From contig NC_061120.1 of the NCBI RefSeq assembly GCF_002878395.1, positions 100,606,227 to 100,670,226 of the forward strand: a DNA stretch of 64,000 nucleotides, given 5' to 3'. Of this stretch, positions 34,472 through 46,065 are shown piece by piece (positions within the stretch are counted from its first letter, which is position 1; each line of letters begins with the position of its first letter). This stretch comes from Capsicum annuum (lineage: Eukaryota > Streptophyta > Magnoliopsida > Solanales > Solanaceae). Below the pieces are notes generated by a model. The model ran no database searches, was not told where the DNA came from, and saw only the letters and a list, made by a program, of their open reading frames with translations. The position numbers and the translations under genes are program-made.

Positions 34472-36775
34472 TGACCCAACTAGCTATATCATGTAGGCAC
34501 CTAACTAACACCCATCCCAAATAGAAGAACCCTTTCAAATTATATTTTATTTAGTATAGAAGTTGAAACCCTTCATTTTCAATAAGATAATTAGTTAACT
34601 TATTTAAGTGGTCCTTTATTCAATCTATTAATCTAGTTAACATCAAAATATAAACCTAGTTTCATACATTACATACACAATAGTGATGTTGAAAATACTT
34701 AACAATAAATATCAGAAACTAGCCTAAATTGGTACAATAACAGACATAGTACAGGAGAGTCCATGACACAACATCCATGTGGAATAGAAAAGGCAAGAGT
34801 TGTTGCTGAATTATCATCCTTGCTGTGATAAAAGCACCAACAGACCTTTACCATAGCTACATATCTGATTAGAGATATAATAAATATTGTATCAGTACAG
34901 CCATATATATCGGTAGGTAACATAGGCCAACTAGGGTTAAAAATAAATAACTTTAATAATAAATTGGGAGAAATTATAACATCATGTAAGGTTCTAGTTT
35001 TCTAAATTCCAGGTTACGAATTCGTTAACAAACAACTTACAACATCTCTATAACTTACCTGAAAATTAACATTTTTATATATCTTTGTCCTTGAACCACC
35101 CACCCTAACTTATGCCCTATTTCCGCTTAACTAATCTATTAACCTTATTTCCAATATTCCTAACTCACTTTAGGTTAGATCTAGACACCTTATCAAAATA
35201 GAACTATGACAACCATAAATGGTTCTACAATAATTAAGGAATTCATAACTTGAGAATCCTTATGAAAAGGGATAAAACCATACAACACGCTTCATAATTA
35301 TATACTCAGATAGTTAATTAAACTAGGACATACCTTTAATTCATAAGGTCTACTACATTCTATCAGTTTTGCTAATGGATCGATGCACTAAAGAATTCAA
35401 TGATAATACATAAAACAAAATAAAGTCAAAGCATAAAAATGAATGAATGCAATATGTGCATTTATCTCTTCCTCTTAAAAACCTCATCAACACTATAAAT
35501 ATTACCAACCTCACGAACAACATGGGTTACATATGAACATTATCAACAACAAACATTATAATTTTAATCATAAAATCAATATCCCTGTAACACCAAAATG
35601 TATAAATATGCAACACAACAAATCATCACAAGTATTTCTTGAAAGCATTCACAATTATTATTCCACATGTAATAATAAGATATACTCTTAGTTCCATACG
35701 ATTACTTAGGTACATATATCATTAATCTTTCACTATGCACTTTCTACCTAACTGAGGGTTTACAGCTAGATGCAATTACATATCCATTTATTCATGAGTC
35801 TCATTCATGTCCATGACCTAGTACTCAATTCCTCCCTATTACATATATGGGAACTCCCACACTTGACCTCATCTTTTTGCTCTGATTATTTGATGGATCT
35901 TATCCACTTAAGTCTGCGTATTGGTCACTTAAAAATTTATCTTAGGTTAATTTCAATCCTTATCTCTAAATTACAATTTATAACCTTCTTCAATGCAACA
36001 CATAACTATAAGTTTTACAAAGATCACTCTCTATCACACCCTAACTTAGTACTACTCTCTCTTTTTACTGTGCTTAACCTATCTTTCTTATAAGCTGCTT
36101 TATTTTCTCATCTTGGTAGGATTATCATAAGGTTCTTCCCATTTCATACCATGAATATTACCTTAATAGGAGTTACAATGATTAATCACAATATTAAATC
36201 CTAATTAGGTTTTCACTAATTTTGACTTCTAATCACCGTGCACAAAGGCATAATGCAGAATAACTCTCGATGTTACTATTAATACTAATTAGTCTAGCCC
36301 AAGTCTAATTACTATAGTAAATAAACCATAACCCACCTCATTGTTAAATTTTGATGCTATTAAGGAGAGAGAGTTGTCTCGTTAAAGCTAAGTGTCATTC
36401 ATGTCGGGTTTCCATTGAGTGTTCCTTAAAATTTCTTTCATGAACCCTGATCTCTAAATCTTATGTTTGAAAAAGTGGAGGTTTTTAGAGTATTTTTGGT
36501 GAAATGGGGCAACTTAGGAAAAAAATAGAGGAGATGGTTTATAAAATTCGTCTGGGCTGGCTAGTGCTAGGTATCACTACGTAACTTTTATCATTGTTGT
36601 GGTTATCCTACCACTACAGTGGTAAGCCCCCGAACAACCTAACTTCTTTTGGCCTTTTTGGTTAATCCCTTTGGGACTCATTTTACCTTTTCATTTTAAT
36701 TTTTTCTCAAGCGTAATTTGAGTGTATTATTTTCTTAAATTATTTTTTGGGCATTTTCACACCTAACAATTGTTT
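34472..36775 (-). repeat. LTR (minus), family E
   Basis: Aligns over most of its length with the split copy 22036-22884 / 25290-26645. The 3' end is set by the primer-site relic. The upper end is near 36775, where similarity to the other copy fades after 'ttttcacac'. The U3-like cluster with the palindrome TACCACT-AC-AGTGGTA lies at 36609-36624. Open frames 34699-34923 (minus) and 35770-36093 (plus) are not supported as genes. Confidence 0.7.
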
Positions 36776-39589
36776 GTATTATTAAATGCTTACCTCAGTT
36801 TACTTTAAAAAGTTTCTATGAATTCATTGTCATCTTAGATGTCATTAATCACCCCAAATCACCTAATATTTATCTAATTTTTTCTTTAATTAACCCAGAC
36901 CATACTACATTTGGATTTCATCCAAGACTAGCCTAGCCTAAAATTTCACACTCTTAATATGGGAAAAACCTTAATCCAAATTTTGGCATGTTAGACTTAC
37001 TATAACGAAGGAAAGGATCTTTACCATCAACCGCATAAATAGTTTTCTAAAAGATAAGTGCACACTTGGGCTTTATTGAAGAGAAGAGAAGTTATACAAT
37101 TTGTGATGTGTTTCGTACAACTTTATAAGCTATGTTTGTTCATCTTAGTCATTTATATATAGTAGAATGAAGGATATAAATTTGATGTGAGGTAAAAAAT
37201 ATATATTTTTATCTTTACCTCACATTCAGTATTATTATTTGTCCTTTTTGGGAATTGATTTTATGTATTATGCTTAATTTTATATTTTAATATGTAGGAT
37301 TAAAATGGTGGTTGGAGCATAACCAAATTAAAAATGAAAGATTATAGAAGGAAATCAAGCAGACTAGTTAATGAATTAAATTAATTAAATAATGAACTAT
37401 AATCTATAAGTGCAAAGTGATTTAGTAGACAAAAACATAAGCTACCGCCTTTGCAATACAACATGAACAAGAATTATTTAGAATTAATCTTTTTCAATCT
37501 AATTTATACTCAATTATTTTATTTGAAGCTTTTTCACGTGCCTATAAATATTTAATAAAATTAGTTTTTATACAAATTTGACTTAGGAGGAGCTAGGAGC
37601 TATTGTAGAGGTCGAAGAATTTTGGTTTTATCTTTTTCTTTCCTTATTTGCTTATATTTTAAGTTTTTATTTCATTGATTTGTTGTAATTTCTCTATGGC
37701 TACGTGGAATTAAACTTCGTATTCTAGGATTATGATTGTGACATCACATTTTTTTGTAACTCATGATTTGATTTGTTTCTTTACCATCAAAGTTGTTCTA
37801 TTCTTGTACTTACTAGTTTAATACTTAGCTACCTTTAAAATAAATTTATATTCTAATTGTGAACTCGGAATAATAATCAATGAGATAGAACAAAGAATTT
37901 ATGGAATAAAATCTCTTCTTCAGTAAAATAAAGAATTAACTTGTGGCTAAGATAGAAATATACCTAGATCACCTTGCTTGGTTATAAAAAGGAAAGATAA
38001 AGTTAATACGTTTGAATTAAATTCTCACATGTCCACTCAACGATGTAGTTGTGAGTTTAGCTTGAATAGAAGATTACAGGTTTGGAAGACCATGATCATA
38101 TATTCAACCCTGTAAATAAGAAACTAAATAATAAAATAAGTTGGTGAAATGGATGCTTGATATGATTTTTAGTGAATCCGTAATCTAGATTGATTCATTC
38201 ATTGATTACATAAAATCTGCTCCTCTTTGTTAATTATCCATTAGTTAATTACTTTATTTTCTTTTTAGTTTAATTTATTCATAAATATATCTCTACAATC
38301 CACCACTTGAATAAATAATTAGTGTTAGTCGAATTTGGTGAATAGTTAAATGACTAGTTTCTATGGGTATGATATTTAGACTCTCAATTCTATATTACTT
38401 GTATGATAATACACATTTGGGTGCGCTTTTGGATGCAATATTATTATATTTAAAAATCAAGAATATGGAAGAGTAATATAAAGATCCCTTTTTTAAAAAA
38501 ATTAATTTATGTGATTTTTCAATTGAAATTTAAATAAAAGATGAGCTGGAATAAAATTCTAGCTTTGAAACCTTTCTTGTATACACTCTCACAATGACAT
38601 ACAATGTTTAGCTAGTCTCTCTCTTTTTTCTTATATTATTTTTTATATTTATTCGTGAACATATTTACTACATTCTTCATATTCTTTATTTTCTATAAAT
38701 ATTTTTGTTTTAACATTTTTATTTCTTATATGGAAATGGATGATATTGTATTACATGCATTTTTTTTATTATATCTAGGCATGAATTCAAGTAAGTAGTA
38801 CTTATATTTTATTTAGATTTTATTCGTTTAATTGTTTACACAAATAAAGACATCGATTATGGAAATGAAAACTAAAATCATGTTTTATTGAAATTTCAGC
38901 GAAGCATATAGCCTTTTAATTATAATTTTTTCTACTATTTTTATATTATTATTTCATTAAAGAAGTTTTCATATTTGAGCATCCAAAGACTTGTTGGAGA
39001 GGTGTGCATTAATTTTATTAGCCTCGACCATTTCTTTATGACATCGACTTCATGAGGTGGAGCACTACTGATATATGTTAATTTCAACACCAAAGTTAAC
39101 AATCGAAAGAACTATTTGTTTGAAGAAATTAAAAGATAACCTTTCCCATTTTTTCAAAAGATAAACCAAAATTTAACCAAATTAATTTTCTGTTCCTTTA
39201 TCTTTAAGATGGTATACTAATTGAGTTTAAGTTTTGTATACTGTCAATCTATCACTTTTTACACCATCAGGTAACTTCAATGATAATTAACCATAATAAT
39301 TTACTTTGATCTAGGTCAAAGCCTCTTGGGTTGGGATGGTTCCAATTACTAGATCAAAGAGGTTTTGTCAAATATTGTGACTATGCTTCCTAAGGATAAT
39401 GGACCGAAATAGGCGTGCAATCAAGTCTAAGTAAACCCATTCCTATGGTAACAACCTAAGAAACATACATAAGCCCATATGAGCCAAAATGAGAAAAATT
39501 CAAATAATTTATCTAAAAAGGAAAATGGGTCCTACTACTAGACCCCGATAAGCCAACCTAAGGGAAACATCTACTTGGATCTAGGATAC
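36776..39589. other. AT-rich stretch without recognised genes; possible LTR relic at 37300-38420
   Basis: The least repeat-matched part of the window. I find no ORF of interest and no match elsewhere in the window. 37670-38420 has a feel common near the 3' ends of plant retroelement LTRs ('ttctatgggtatgatatttagactctcaattc', then 'gtgcgcttttgg'), but no pair or primer site is visible. 39300-39585 is adjacent to the minus A LTR and unassigned. An imperfect hairpin lies at 37171-37246. Confidence 0.3.
37171..37246. repeat. Imperfect inverted repeat, possible foldback/MITE remnant
   Basis: Core stem ATGTGAGGTAAA (37185-37196) pairs with TTTACCTCACAT (37214-37225) around an A/T-rich loop of 17 bases. 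Pairing continues less perfectly outward (aaggata.. against ..tgtcctt). No clear target duplication was found, so a MITE is only one option. Confidence 0.5.
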
Positions 39590-41550
39590 TGTTATGACCC
39601 AAACCAAGGACAAATCATGACGGGTATCTCAAGCCTGGCGTGGGTCAGAGAACCCTCCCCCTCTTTTCCAAAACACCTAAGCACAACAAATATTGAAGCA
39701 GAATCAAAACCAAATCAAATGAAATATGTATGTAAAATCAAGGAAGAGAATACGAAACAAAAACAATGACCAATAATTCCCACACTTGTCCACAAAGCCT
39801 CTAAACCCAGAATACCAAATTAGGTTGAGGCATACTTTCGACCATGACAATGGAACTCTTCAATTCTCAAAATCATAAAAGAAACCTAAGGAAATGGCCA
39901 ATTATCCTGGAAGATAGAGGCTCACCACTTCACAAAAACCAATGAACAAATGCACCACCTAATGCTACATAGAGGGTAACAAAAAAGTCTTAGGATCCTA
40001 CATAATGAAATCATGTAGCATCCTAGGATGGTCTGTGGAATAAGCACATGCATGTAACTTAAGGAAAGTCATAAAATAAAGCCATGTCCAAAATTAATAA
40101 AACCATATGCACACATTCATACATATATATATATAGGATGCCAGGATATGTAAAGGGCCATGAACATGAGATTTTGAAATCATTAACCTAGACTGTATAG
40201 CTCTATCCATCCTAAGGAAACCCAAAGGCTATATGGGTTTATCTCCCCCTGGTTAAAGGGCCCTAACGCATGATAGTCACACGAACCGAGGAAATCCATA
40301 GGAGGTACAGAGACACCAAGGCTATAACCATCCCAAAATATATAATGCATCAAATATGGACATGGTCATAAAGACCCCCACGCCGAAAAATGTTATTTTC
40401 AGTATTGATTTCCCTGAGACCTCCACCTTCATCGCAAGCTACAGAACCCCCTTTAAACTAAAATTAAAATATTTGCACATAAACCCAACCATTAACCTTA
40501 GAGTCATTATTAAGGCATTTACCTTTTGGTATCTTCATACCAATTATACTTGCAAGCTAGTTTTATTATTCCATAAATATCTTGTTAACCAATAGACTAC
40601 CAAGTTCCATTTTAATAAAAAAAACATGGCCACAAAGGCCTTTTAAAACCATTTTTATTCCGTTTAGCATTTAATGCAATGCTATAGTTAGAGGAGAAAG
40701 TAAAGCCATGCAACTACCCTTATTCCAAAACCAATTTACAAAGTGGGTCATGGCTAATGCCATTTTCATGCAAAAAAATCCATCAATTGGGGGAAATCTA
40801 TGTTCCCCATTACAAATAATGCCATATTGCCCTAATTCTTCTCCAAACTAGTGATTAATGTGAGAATATTGCATTTGCAACAATAGGGAAAACAATCCAA
40901 GTGATTAACATTAAAAATCCCTCAACCCAATTTTCAATCCCACAAATAAACCGCATGGTTAATAAACCAATTGATGCCATAATGAAAAATATAAGTGCAG
41001 GGATGAGAAAAATGCCTGAAATACACAAAAATAGGAAGAAAATCCAAAATTGAGAGCTTAAAGATTGAATTCATTGAAAACAATAGTTTTCTCTTACTTC
41101 GGGGAGTTTAAGATGGTGAGAGTAGTCTTTGATTTGATTAACTGGTGTTAATATATTCCCTTAGATATGGGTAAAGTTTAATAGAAGGAAAAAAACTAAA
41201 TTACCTTTAATTAAAATATGCAGGCAAAGTAGCTCCTAGTCGCTATGCATCGGGTAATGACTCGTGGTGATTGGTCATGAGTCATTTCCTGGGCTCATAT
41301 CCTAAGTAGAAACTTTGGGCTATCTCCCTATTTTGGTTATGATTCTCTCACCATGTCTTATGACCTTACCTAATGAATCGTGAGGTCTAGTAGTGATCCA
41401 AACAGTAACCTTAGGCAAATTTACTATTGAGATGATGAGTCTCAGCTGATGAATCATTAAGAGTGGTAACGACTCATCACTTGAGTTATTTCCTGGATAG
41501 TGCTTAATTTTACATTAGAAATTTCATAGTCCAAAACCTTAGGTATTACA
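39590..41550 (-). repeat. 3' LTR (minus) of family A element split by the B array
   Basis: Reverse complement starts TGTAATACCTAAGG (41550) and ends GGGTCATAACA (39590). It aligns with 60630-62492 throughout, including 'gcacaacaaa', 'gtccacaaagcctctaaaccc', 'gctatatgggtttatctcccc' and 'ccatggccac.aagg'. The flanking five bases outside the two LTRs (gatac and tataa) do not match, so I cannot show its own target duplication. The U3-like part holds repeated TGACTCGTG / ATGAGTCAT (41255-41500). Confidence 0.85.
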
Positions 41551-41599
41551 TTATACCCTATTAGGATCATTCATCCCTGAATGAGAAGTTAGCGGTACT

Positions 41600-42336
41600 C
41601 TAGCATGAATACAAGACAAAATGAAACCAAAACTGAGAACAAATTCAAAATGTAGTTAGAATAAAAGAACACATACCTTAAGAATCGTTATCAAACCCAA
41701 GGAATAAGAATATATATTTAGCGTTCATATTATTTTCATCTTTCCATGTAGCTTTTTCCACCTTTTGATTTCTCCAAAGTACCTTTATCGAAGCCACATC
41801 CTTAATTCTAAGCATATGAACTTGCCTATCTAAAATCTCCATCGGGACTTCCTCGTAAGACAAAGAACATAAAATATCAACACCCCCCATAGGAACAATG
41901 AAGGAGGATCACCCATGCACTTTTTCAACATAGACACATGGAAAAATGGATGAATGGAAGCCAAACTCACAGGAAACTCCAACTCATAAGCAACATTACC
42001 AAATCTCCTTAATATCTAATATGGACCAATATAATGGGGAAAAATCTTCCACTTATTCCTAAACCTCATAACTTCTTTCATCGAAGAAACTTTTAAGAAC
42101 TCCCAATCACTAATCTCAAACTCCAACTCCCTTTACCTCACATCTCTATGAGACTTTTGGCGACTTTGGGTTTTCTTAAGCCTTTATCTAATCACTTTAC
42201 CCTTTTCCATGGCTTAGTAAACCAAGGAAGGACCAAATAACATAGTCTCACCAATCTCAAACCAACCAATAAGTTACCTACATCATCTACCATAAAAATT
42301 CTCAAAAAGAGCCATTTGAATGCTCAAATGATAACT
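41600..42336 (-). pseudogene. Integrase C-terminal part and chromodomain-like tail (minus), first half
   Basis: Minus frame 41678-41890 reads SLSYEEVPMEILDRQVHML, VASIKVLWRNQKVEKATW and then a damaged end (KDENNMN instead of a Glu-rich stretch). Between 41890 and 42336 the reverse strand gives the rest of the integrase C-terminus with stops. At the top it reads SYHLSIQMALFE, which continues the YNNS of the piece starting at 59062 once the 16.7 kb insert is ignored. The gene is therefore one integrase split by a later insertion. Confidence 0.85.
42332..42336. other. Target-site duplication, left copy (TAACT)
   Basis: TAACT immediately before the LTR start at 42337. The same five bases occur at 59062-59066, immediately after the array. 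In the minus integrase gene they are AGTTA of the codons for N-S-Y. Confidence 0.85.
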
Positions 42337-42615
42337 TGTAAGACCCCACAAAATTTTTAATCTTAATTCAGTCCTTTAGGCTTGTTAAGGGGTCCAGACT
42401 TAGAAAATTCTAGCAAAGATTTCAGACTTAGTTTATTTTTAGCCTTTGAAAGTTGGCAATCGTATTTCATGACCTTAATATCCCTTAATAGTCCATATTT
42501 TTGTTAATTCATGATCAAAAAGGTTGATAGGTGTTCTCGAATGAGTTTCAGATTTTTTAAAACTCGTTTAGACCATATTTGGTGTCCCAAAATAGTGGAC
42601 CAATGTGATCTTAGT

Positions 42616-42765
42616 GCGCCGCATCAACTATCGCATTGGTTAACATTTTTTTAGGGAATTCCAGTAAAAATAACTGAGGCTTGGCATGATTATGGAGCGA
42701 TGCATCGGGTATCTCATCGAAGCCATAGATAAACTGCGTCGCCAATCGCATTGATGGCCATTTTT
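42616..42765 (+). promoter_or_regulatory. GCATCG motif cluster in LTR B1
   Basis: GC-richer patch: GCGCCGCATCAACTATCGCA, GCGATGCATCGGGTATCTCA, TGCGTCGCCAATCGCATTGA. About 280-430 bases inside the LTR and about 180 bases before the TATA-like site. The same cluster occurs in B2 (49765-49910) and B3 (56798-56935). Confidence 0.45.
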
Positions 42766-42940
42766 CAGTCATTAAATGTCTGCGCATACTAGTTGTTACT
42801 TTACGCTGCCATTTTTCTAATATTATTGAATAGCATGGCTTGGGGCTAAGATAACTCAAGTGGGAGAGCCGTGTTATGGGTGACCTTATTGCATGGTTCA
42901 GAGAGCACTTGTGTATGTGAAAAGTGCCAATTTCCCACCC

Positions 42941-42950
42941 TTATATAATC
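42941..42950 (+). promoter_or_regulatory. TATA-like box of LTR B1
   Basis: TTATATAATC, in the context CACCCTTATATAATCCTATAACATGAGAT. The equivalents in B2 and B3 are CCCCTATATAAGCC. The position before a conserved 'cccaccc..' tract fits the R/U5 start of the LTR. Promoter function is inferred. Confidence 0.55.
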
Positions 42951-45025
42951 CTATAACATGAGATTTAACTAGGTTTTTACAAAAATATAATTTTTTCTCT
43001 CAATTTCCTCAAGAACAAGTTTAGTGTTTTCAAGTAAAGGTTCTAATCTAGGAGATTCCACCATTAATCTTTAAGAAACTTACATCTATGGTATGTAAAG
43101 TATTGATTCATGGGTTTCTTTCACCCATGAAGCTCAAGAAACCCTTTCAAAAATATAAATTTTGAATTCCATGTTATGTATTGAATCATATCCATGTTTA
43201 TGTTGTTGTATGATTACCAAGTTGAAATCATTAATACATATAATGAAATTATGTTAGCATGTGGTTGGAATTCTTGTATTTGAAGTGAATAATGTTGCCA
43301 TGATGTATTACTTTAATGTTCATGCCTAATCCTCAAGTTATGAATGCAAGGTGTTTGCTAAAATGCCTAAGAGAATAAGAATTATTCTTCATGACTCAAT
43401 TGTGATCAAATTGATGAATCCATGCTTTACCCTTATGTTCACAATGACCTTCCTATTATTGTTATGCATTGTAATGGTTTGGTGGAATGCTCATGAGATT
43501 GAACTTATGAAATTATGACATATTTATATGTATTTCTATTCATGTGTAAGCTTATGACATACAAATACTTTATGAAAATCCCCAATGGTTGTACTATGAA
43601 TTGTTGACTATGGCCATGTGTTTAAGAAGTATCATGTCTTGTCAGTTTCATGCTATTGACTCCTAGGGGTACTTGTACCCAGCAATTTAGCTTTGTGCCT
43701 AGAGCCAGTGTTAGTTTCATGATAACCTCAGTCACGCCATGATCAGTAGTATTGTCAGTTAGCTAAAGAACTCAATAGAATTCATTCAGTTACATGACTC
43801 TGGAAAACATAGTAATATCATGAACTCAGTCAGTTAACAGAATTCAGTAATATTCCATCAGTCCACAGAATTCAGTGAACTCAGTCTAGTTTATCTAAGT
43901 ATAATTTAGGAGTAGGATTCAGCATCGATCAAACCCTAGGATGAGGGCACCCACTGATAGTAGAGGGTGTTATCCTTAGAAGCAATCCTTGCATTCCAGA
44001 ACTATGCAGCTAACATAGATTAAGATATCAAAACTGATAGTTGAGGGTTGATGAGGTGGATTAACACTTCCAATTGAGGGTCCAACCATTCTTCTTTTGA
44101 GAAACTACCAGATACGGGTCACTCACAGTTTTTTCTTACTAGCAGTACGATATTGACACCTTTCTAATTAGGGTTACAGATTAGACCCCTACTCTATACA
44201 GAAAAGGGGCATGTCAGTTAGATGACTACTTCCCCAAGTCTCACTAAAAGAACTTAGATATTTCTTTAGATTTAGGACTATCAGATACAGTCACTCAGCT
44301 CAGTATAAAACTCTGCTAGTTCCATCAGAATCAGGACTGTCAGACAGAGTCGCTCAGTTAACAGTATATCAGTTATACAAAAGTCATGTTATCAGTATTC
44401 AAACTCAGTTGTCAGTATTATCATGATCTCATTTATAGTTACGTATTTATGCATGGATTCTCATATTCAAGTTATTTAGTCAGTTAGTATTGTTCATGCA
44501 TATAAACCCTATGTATTCAGCCTATCTTACTTTGAATACCAGTACATTCAGATGTACTGACACATACTTTTCTTGTGCGCTATGGTGTTTTATACCATAG
44601 GTTGGGACGCCCAAGTTCCCGATCATGCTTAGCTTCAAATTCAGCCAGCAGTAGTAGATTTACAGTGAGTCCTCATCATTCGAGGATTTCATGATTAGCT
44701 CATTACTTTATTATTTCAGTTTTAGTAGACCGAGTTAGTTGGGGACATATCCCATCAACTCAATAATTTTCAAACAGTTTAGAGGATTTCACACTAGCAT
44801 GTTCAGACAGTTTATTTTACTTTTTGTATTGATATACCATATTTCCATATGTTATGTTTTATCAGATAATTGAACCTTATTTCCTTTTAGCCCTATTATT
44901 CCATATTTGTATAGTATATCATGCAATGCTCTATTATAGATATCAGTCATAGGTTGGCTAATGGTCTTTTAGGATTGCTAGCACTGTGTAGCATTCTGGG
45001 TATCAGATTTGGAGTGTTACAAATT

Positions 45026-45037
45026 TGGTATCAGAGC
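45026..45037 (+). other. Primer-binding site, B array internal 1
   Basis: TGGTATCAGAGC, an exact match to the tRNA-iMet primer consensus, four bases after the LTR end. It confirms both the LTR boundary and the plus orientation. Confidence 0.92.
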
Positions 45038-45247
45038 CTAGGGTTCAATAGTGTCCTAGGAAGTCTGAAAATCTACATCTAGTAAAGTCTTGTGCATGGG
45101 TGTATTGCACGCCACATTTATGTACAGGAGGCTATAAGATGTTTTAGGAATAGTTTCCCTTCTTTCAGTATTCATATGATACCAGTGAGCATAGGCTCAA
45201 ACTTAAAACTCTCAGTCTACTATGCCTCTTTCTTTCATTTAAAGAAC

Positions 45248-45830
45248 ATGCCTACCAAAAGGACTAACCAAAGAAGAATCAGGAATCAGTCAGCACCGCC
45301 ACCCGTTCAGGTAGATTCCTTGTGCGAGCATGTCATTCATGGCGAATTAAGAATTGGGTACCTTACTTTATCTTACTCATTAGTAGCTTAGGGAAATTAG
45401 TAGGATATTATTCCACCTAGGTATATGATTTATTCCCAGTAGATTAAGGTGGGGAAGCATAGGACGAGAGAAAACAAGAGAGAGATAATAGGTAATTTTA
45501 ACTTTGCTCAGTCTAAGTAATAAGGTGGTAATCATTTTATTTTCCACCCAAAATGCTTAGTTCCATCTCCATGTCCAGCCAATATACCAGTACCTAAGTT
45601 AAAGATTGACAGTCATAAGAGGATGCCAAGCTCCAAAACCCAGGGTAGTGCGAGGAGGGATCTTAACCATCTGCTTTGCAAAGAGTGTTGTAAGAATCAT
45701 AAGAGTGTGTGTAGAGTAAGTAGTGATAGGTCAAGCAGACTTCTAGTGCCACTAGTGCAAAACACCCAAGCAGACTTTATGCACTTCAGTCTAGGGAAGA
45801 TCAGGAAAGTTCTCCTGATGCGGTCAATCG
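45248..45830 (+). pseudogene. Internally deleted gag, B array internal 1
   Basis: ATG at 45248 starts MPTKRTNQRRIRNQSAPPP, the basic N-terminus usual for these gags, and continues for about 45 residues in frame. The capsid part is missing. The reading resumes (45460-45700, other frame) as GKHRTRENKREIIGNFN and then a zinc knuckle CKECCKNHKSVC (CX2CX3HX3C). A second CCHC knuckle, present as a trace in internal 2, has been lost here. Gag would package RNA; without capsid this could not form particles by itself. Confidence 0.7.
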
Positions 45831-45899
45831 TATGTTACCAATCTCTCTCTTATATATTTATGTACTTTCATATCCATGAGATTTTTTTTCTTTTGTAAC

Positions 45900-46065
45900 T
45901 CTATGCATAACAGTCAATCTTATGGTCATATCAAATATTAATAGGACCATCCTTAGTCTCCACCGTAATGGGTCAGTCTATTATAGCCCGATATGTATAC
46001 ATAAACTGTCTGGTTATGATATCTTATAAATGTCAGGCCTTCAGATTCTAGTAGTAATGCCAGTA
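45900..46065 (+). pseudogene. Protease fragment, B array internal 1
   Basis: One frame reads VSTVMGQSIIARYVYINCLV followed by MISYKCQAF. This is the middle of the Ty3/gypsy protease region (compare STSVGDSLVLGQVHRSY in family F). Neither the active-site triplet before it nor the DLVELDMVDF-type tail after it is recognisable. About 55 residues survive. Confidence 0.6.

Larger units (their letters stand above)
42337..45021 (+). repeat. LTR B1 (outer left)
   Basis: Starts TGTAAGACCCCACAAAATTT and ends GGAGTGTTACA, followed by the primer site. Longest of the three (2685 bp). It has a stretch at 42785-42930 with no counterpart in B2 or B3, which instead have a short 'tttaagggcaaaa' segment there. 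The 3' half is rich in CAGT/TCAG words (for example 43730-43900 and 44280-44420). Confidence 0.9.

Noticed and set aside
35770..36093. 107-residue Leu/His/Ser-rich frame
   Set aside because: Inside LTR E. The aligned part of the other copy (25670-25990) is interrupted.
37300..38420. Definite LTR of a further family
   Set aside because: The end-like wording is suggestive only. There is no partner copy, primer site or target duplication in the window, so it is left as a possibility in the feature list.
45026..45037. tRNA-Met gene fragments
   Set aside because: The short matches at 1252, 4521, 31247, 34452, 45026 and 51999 are primer-binding sites next to LTR ends, not tRNA genes; no cloverleaf.
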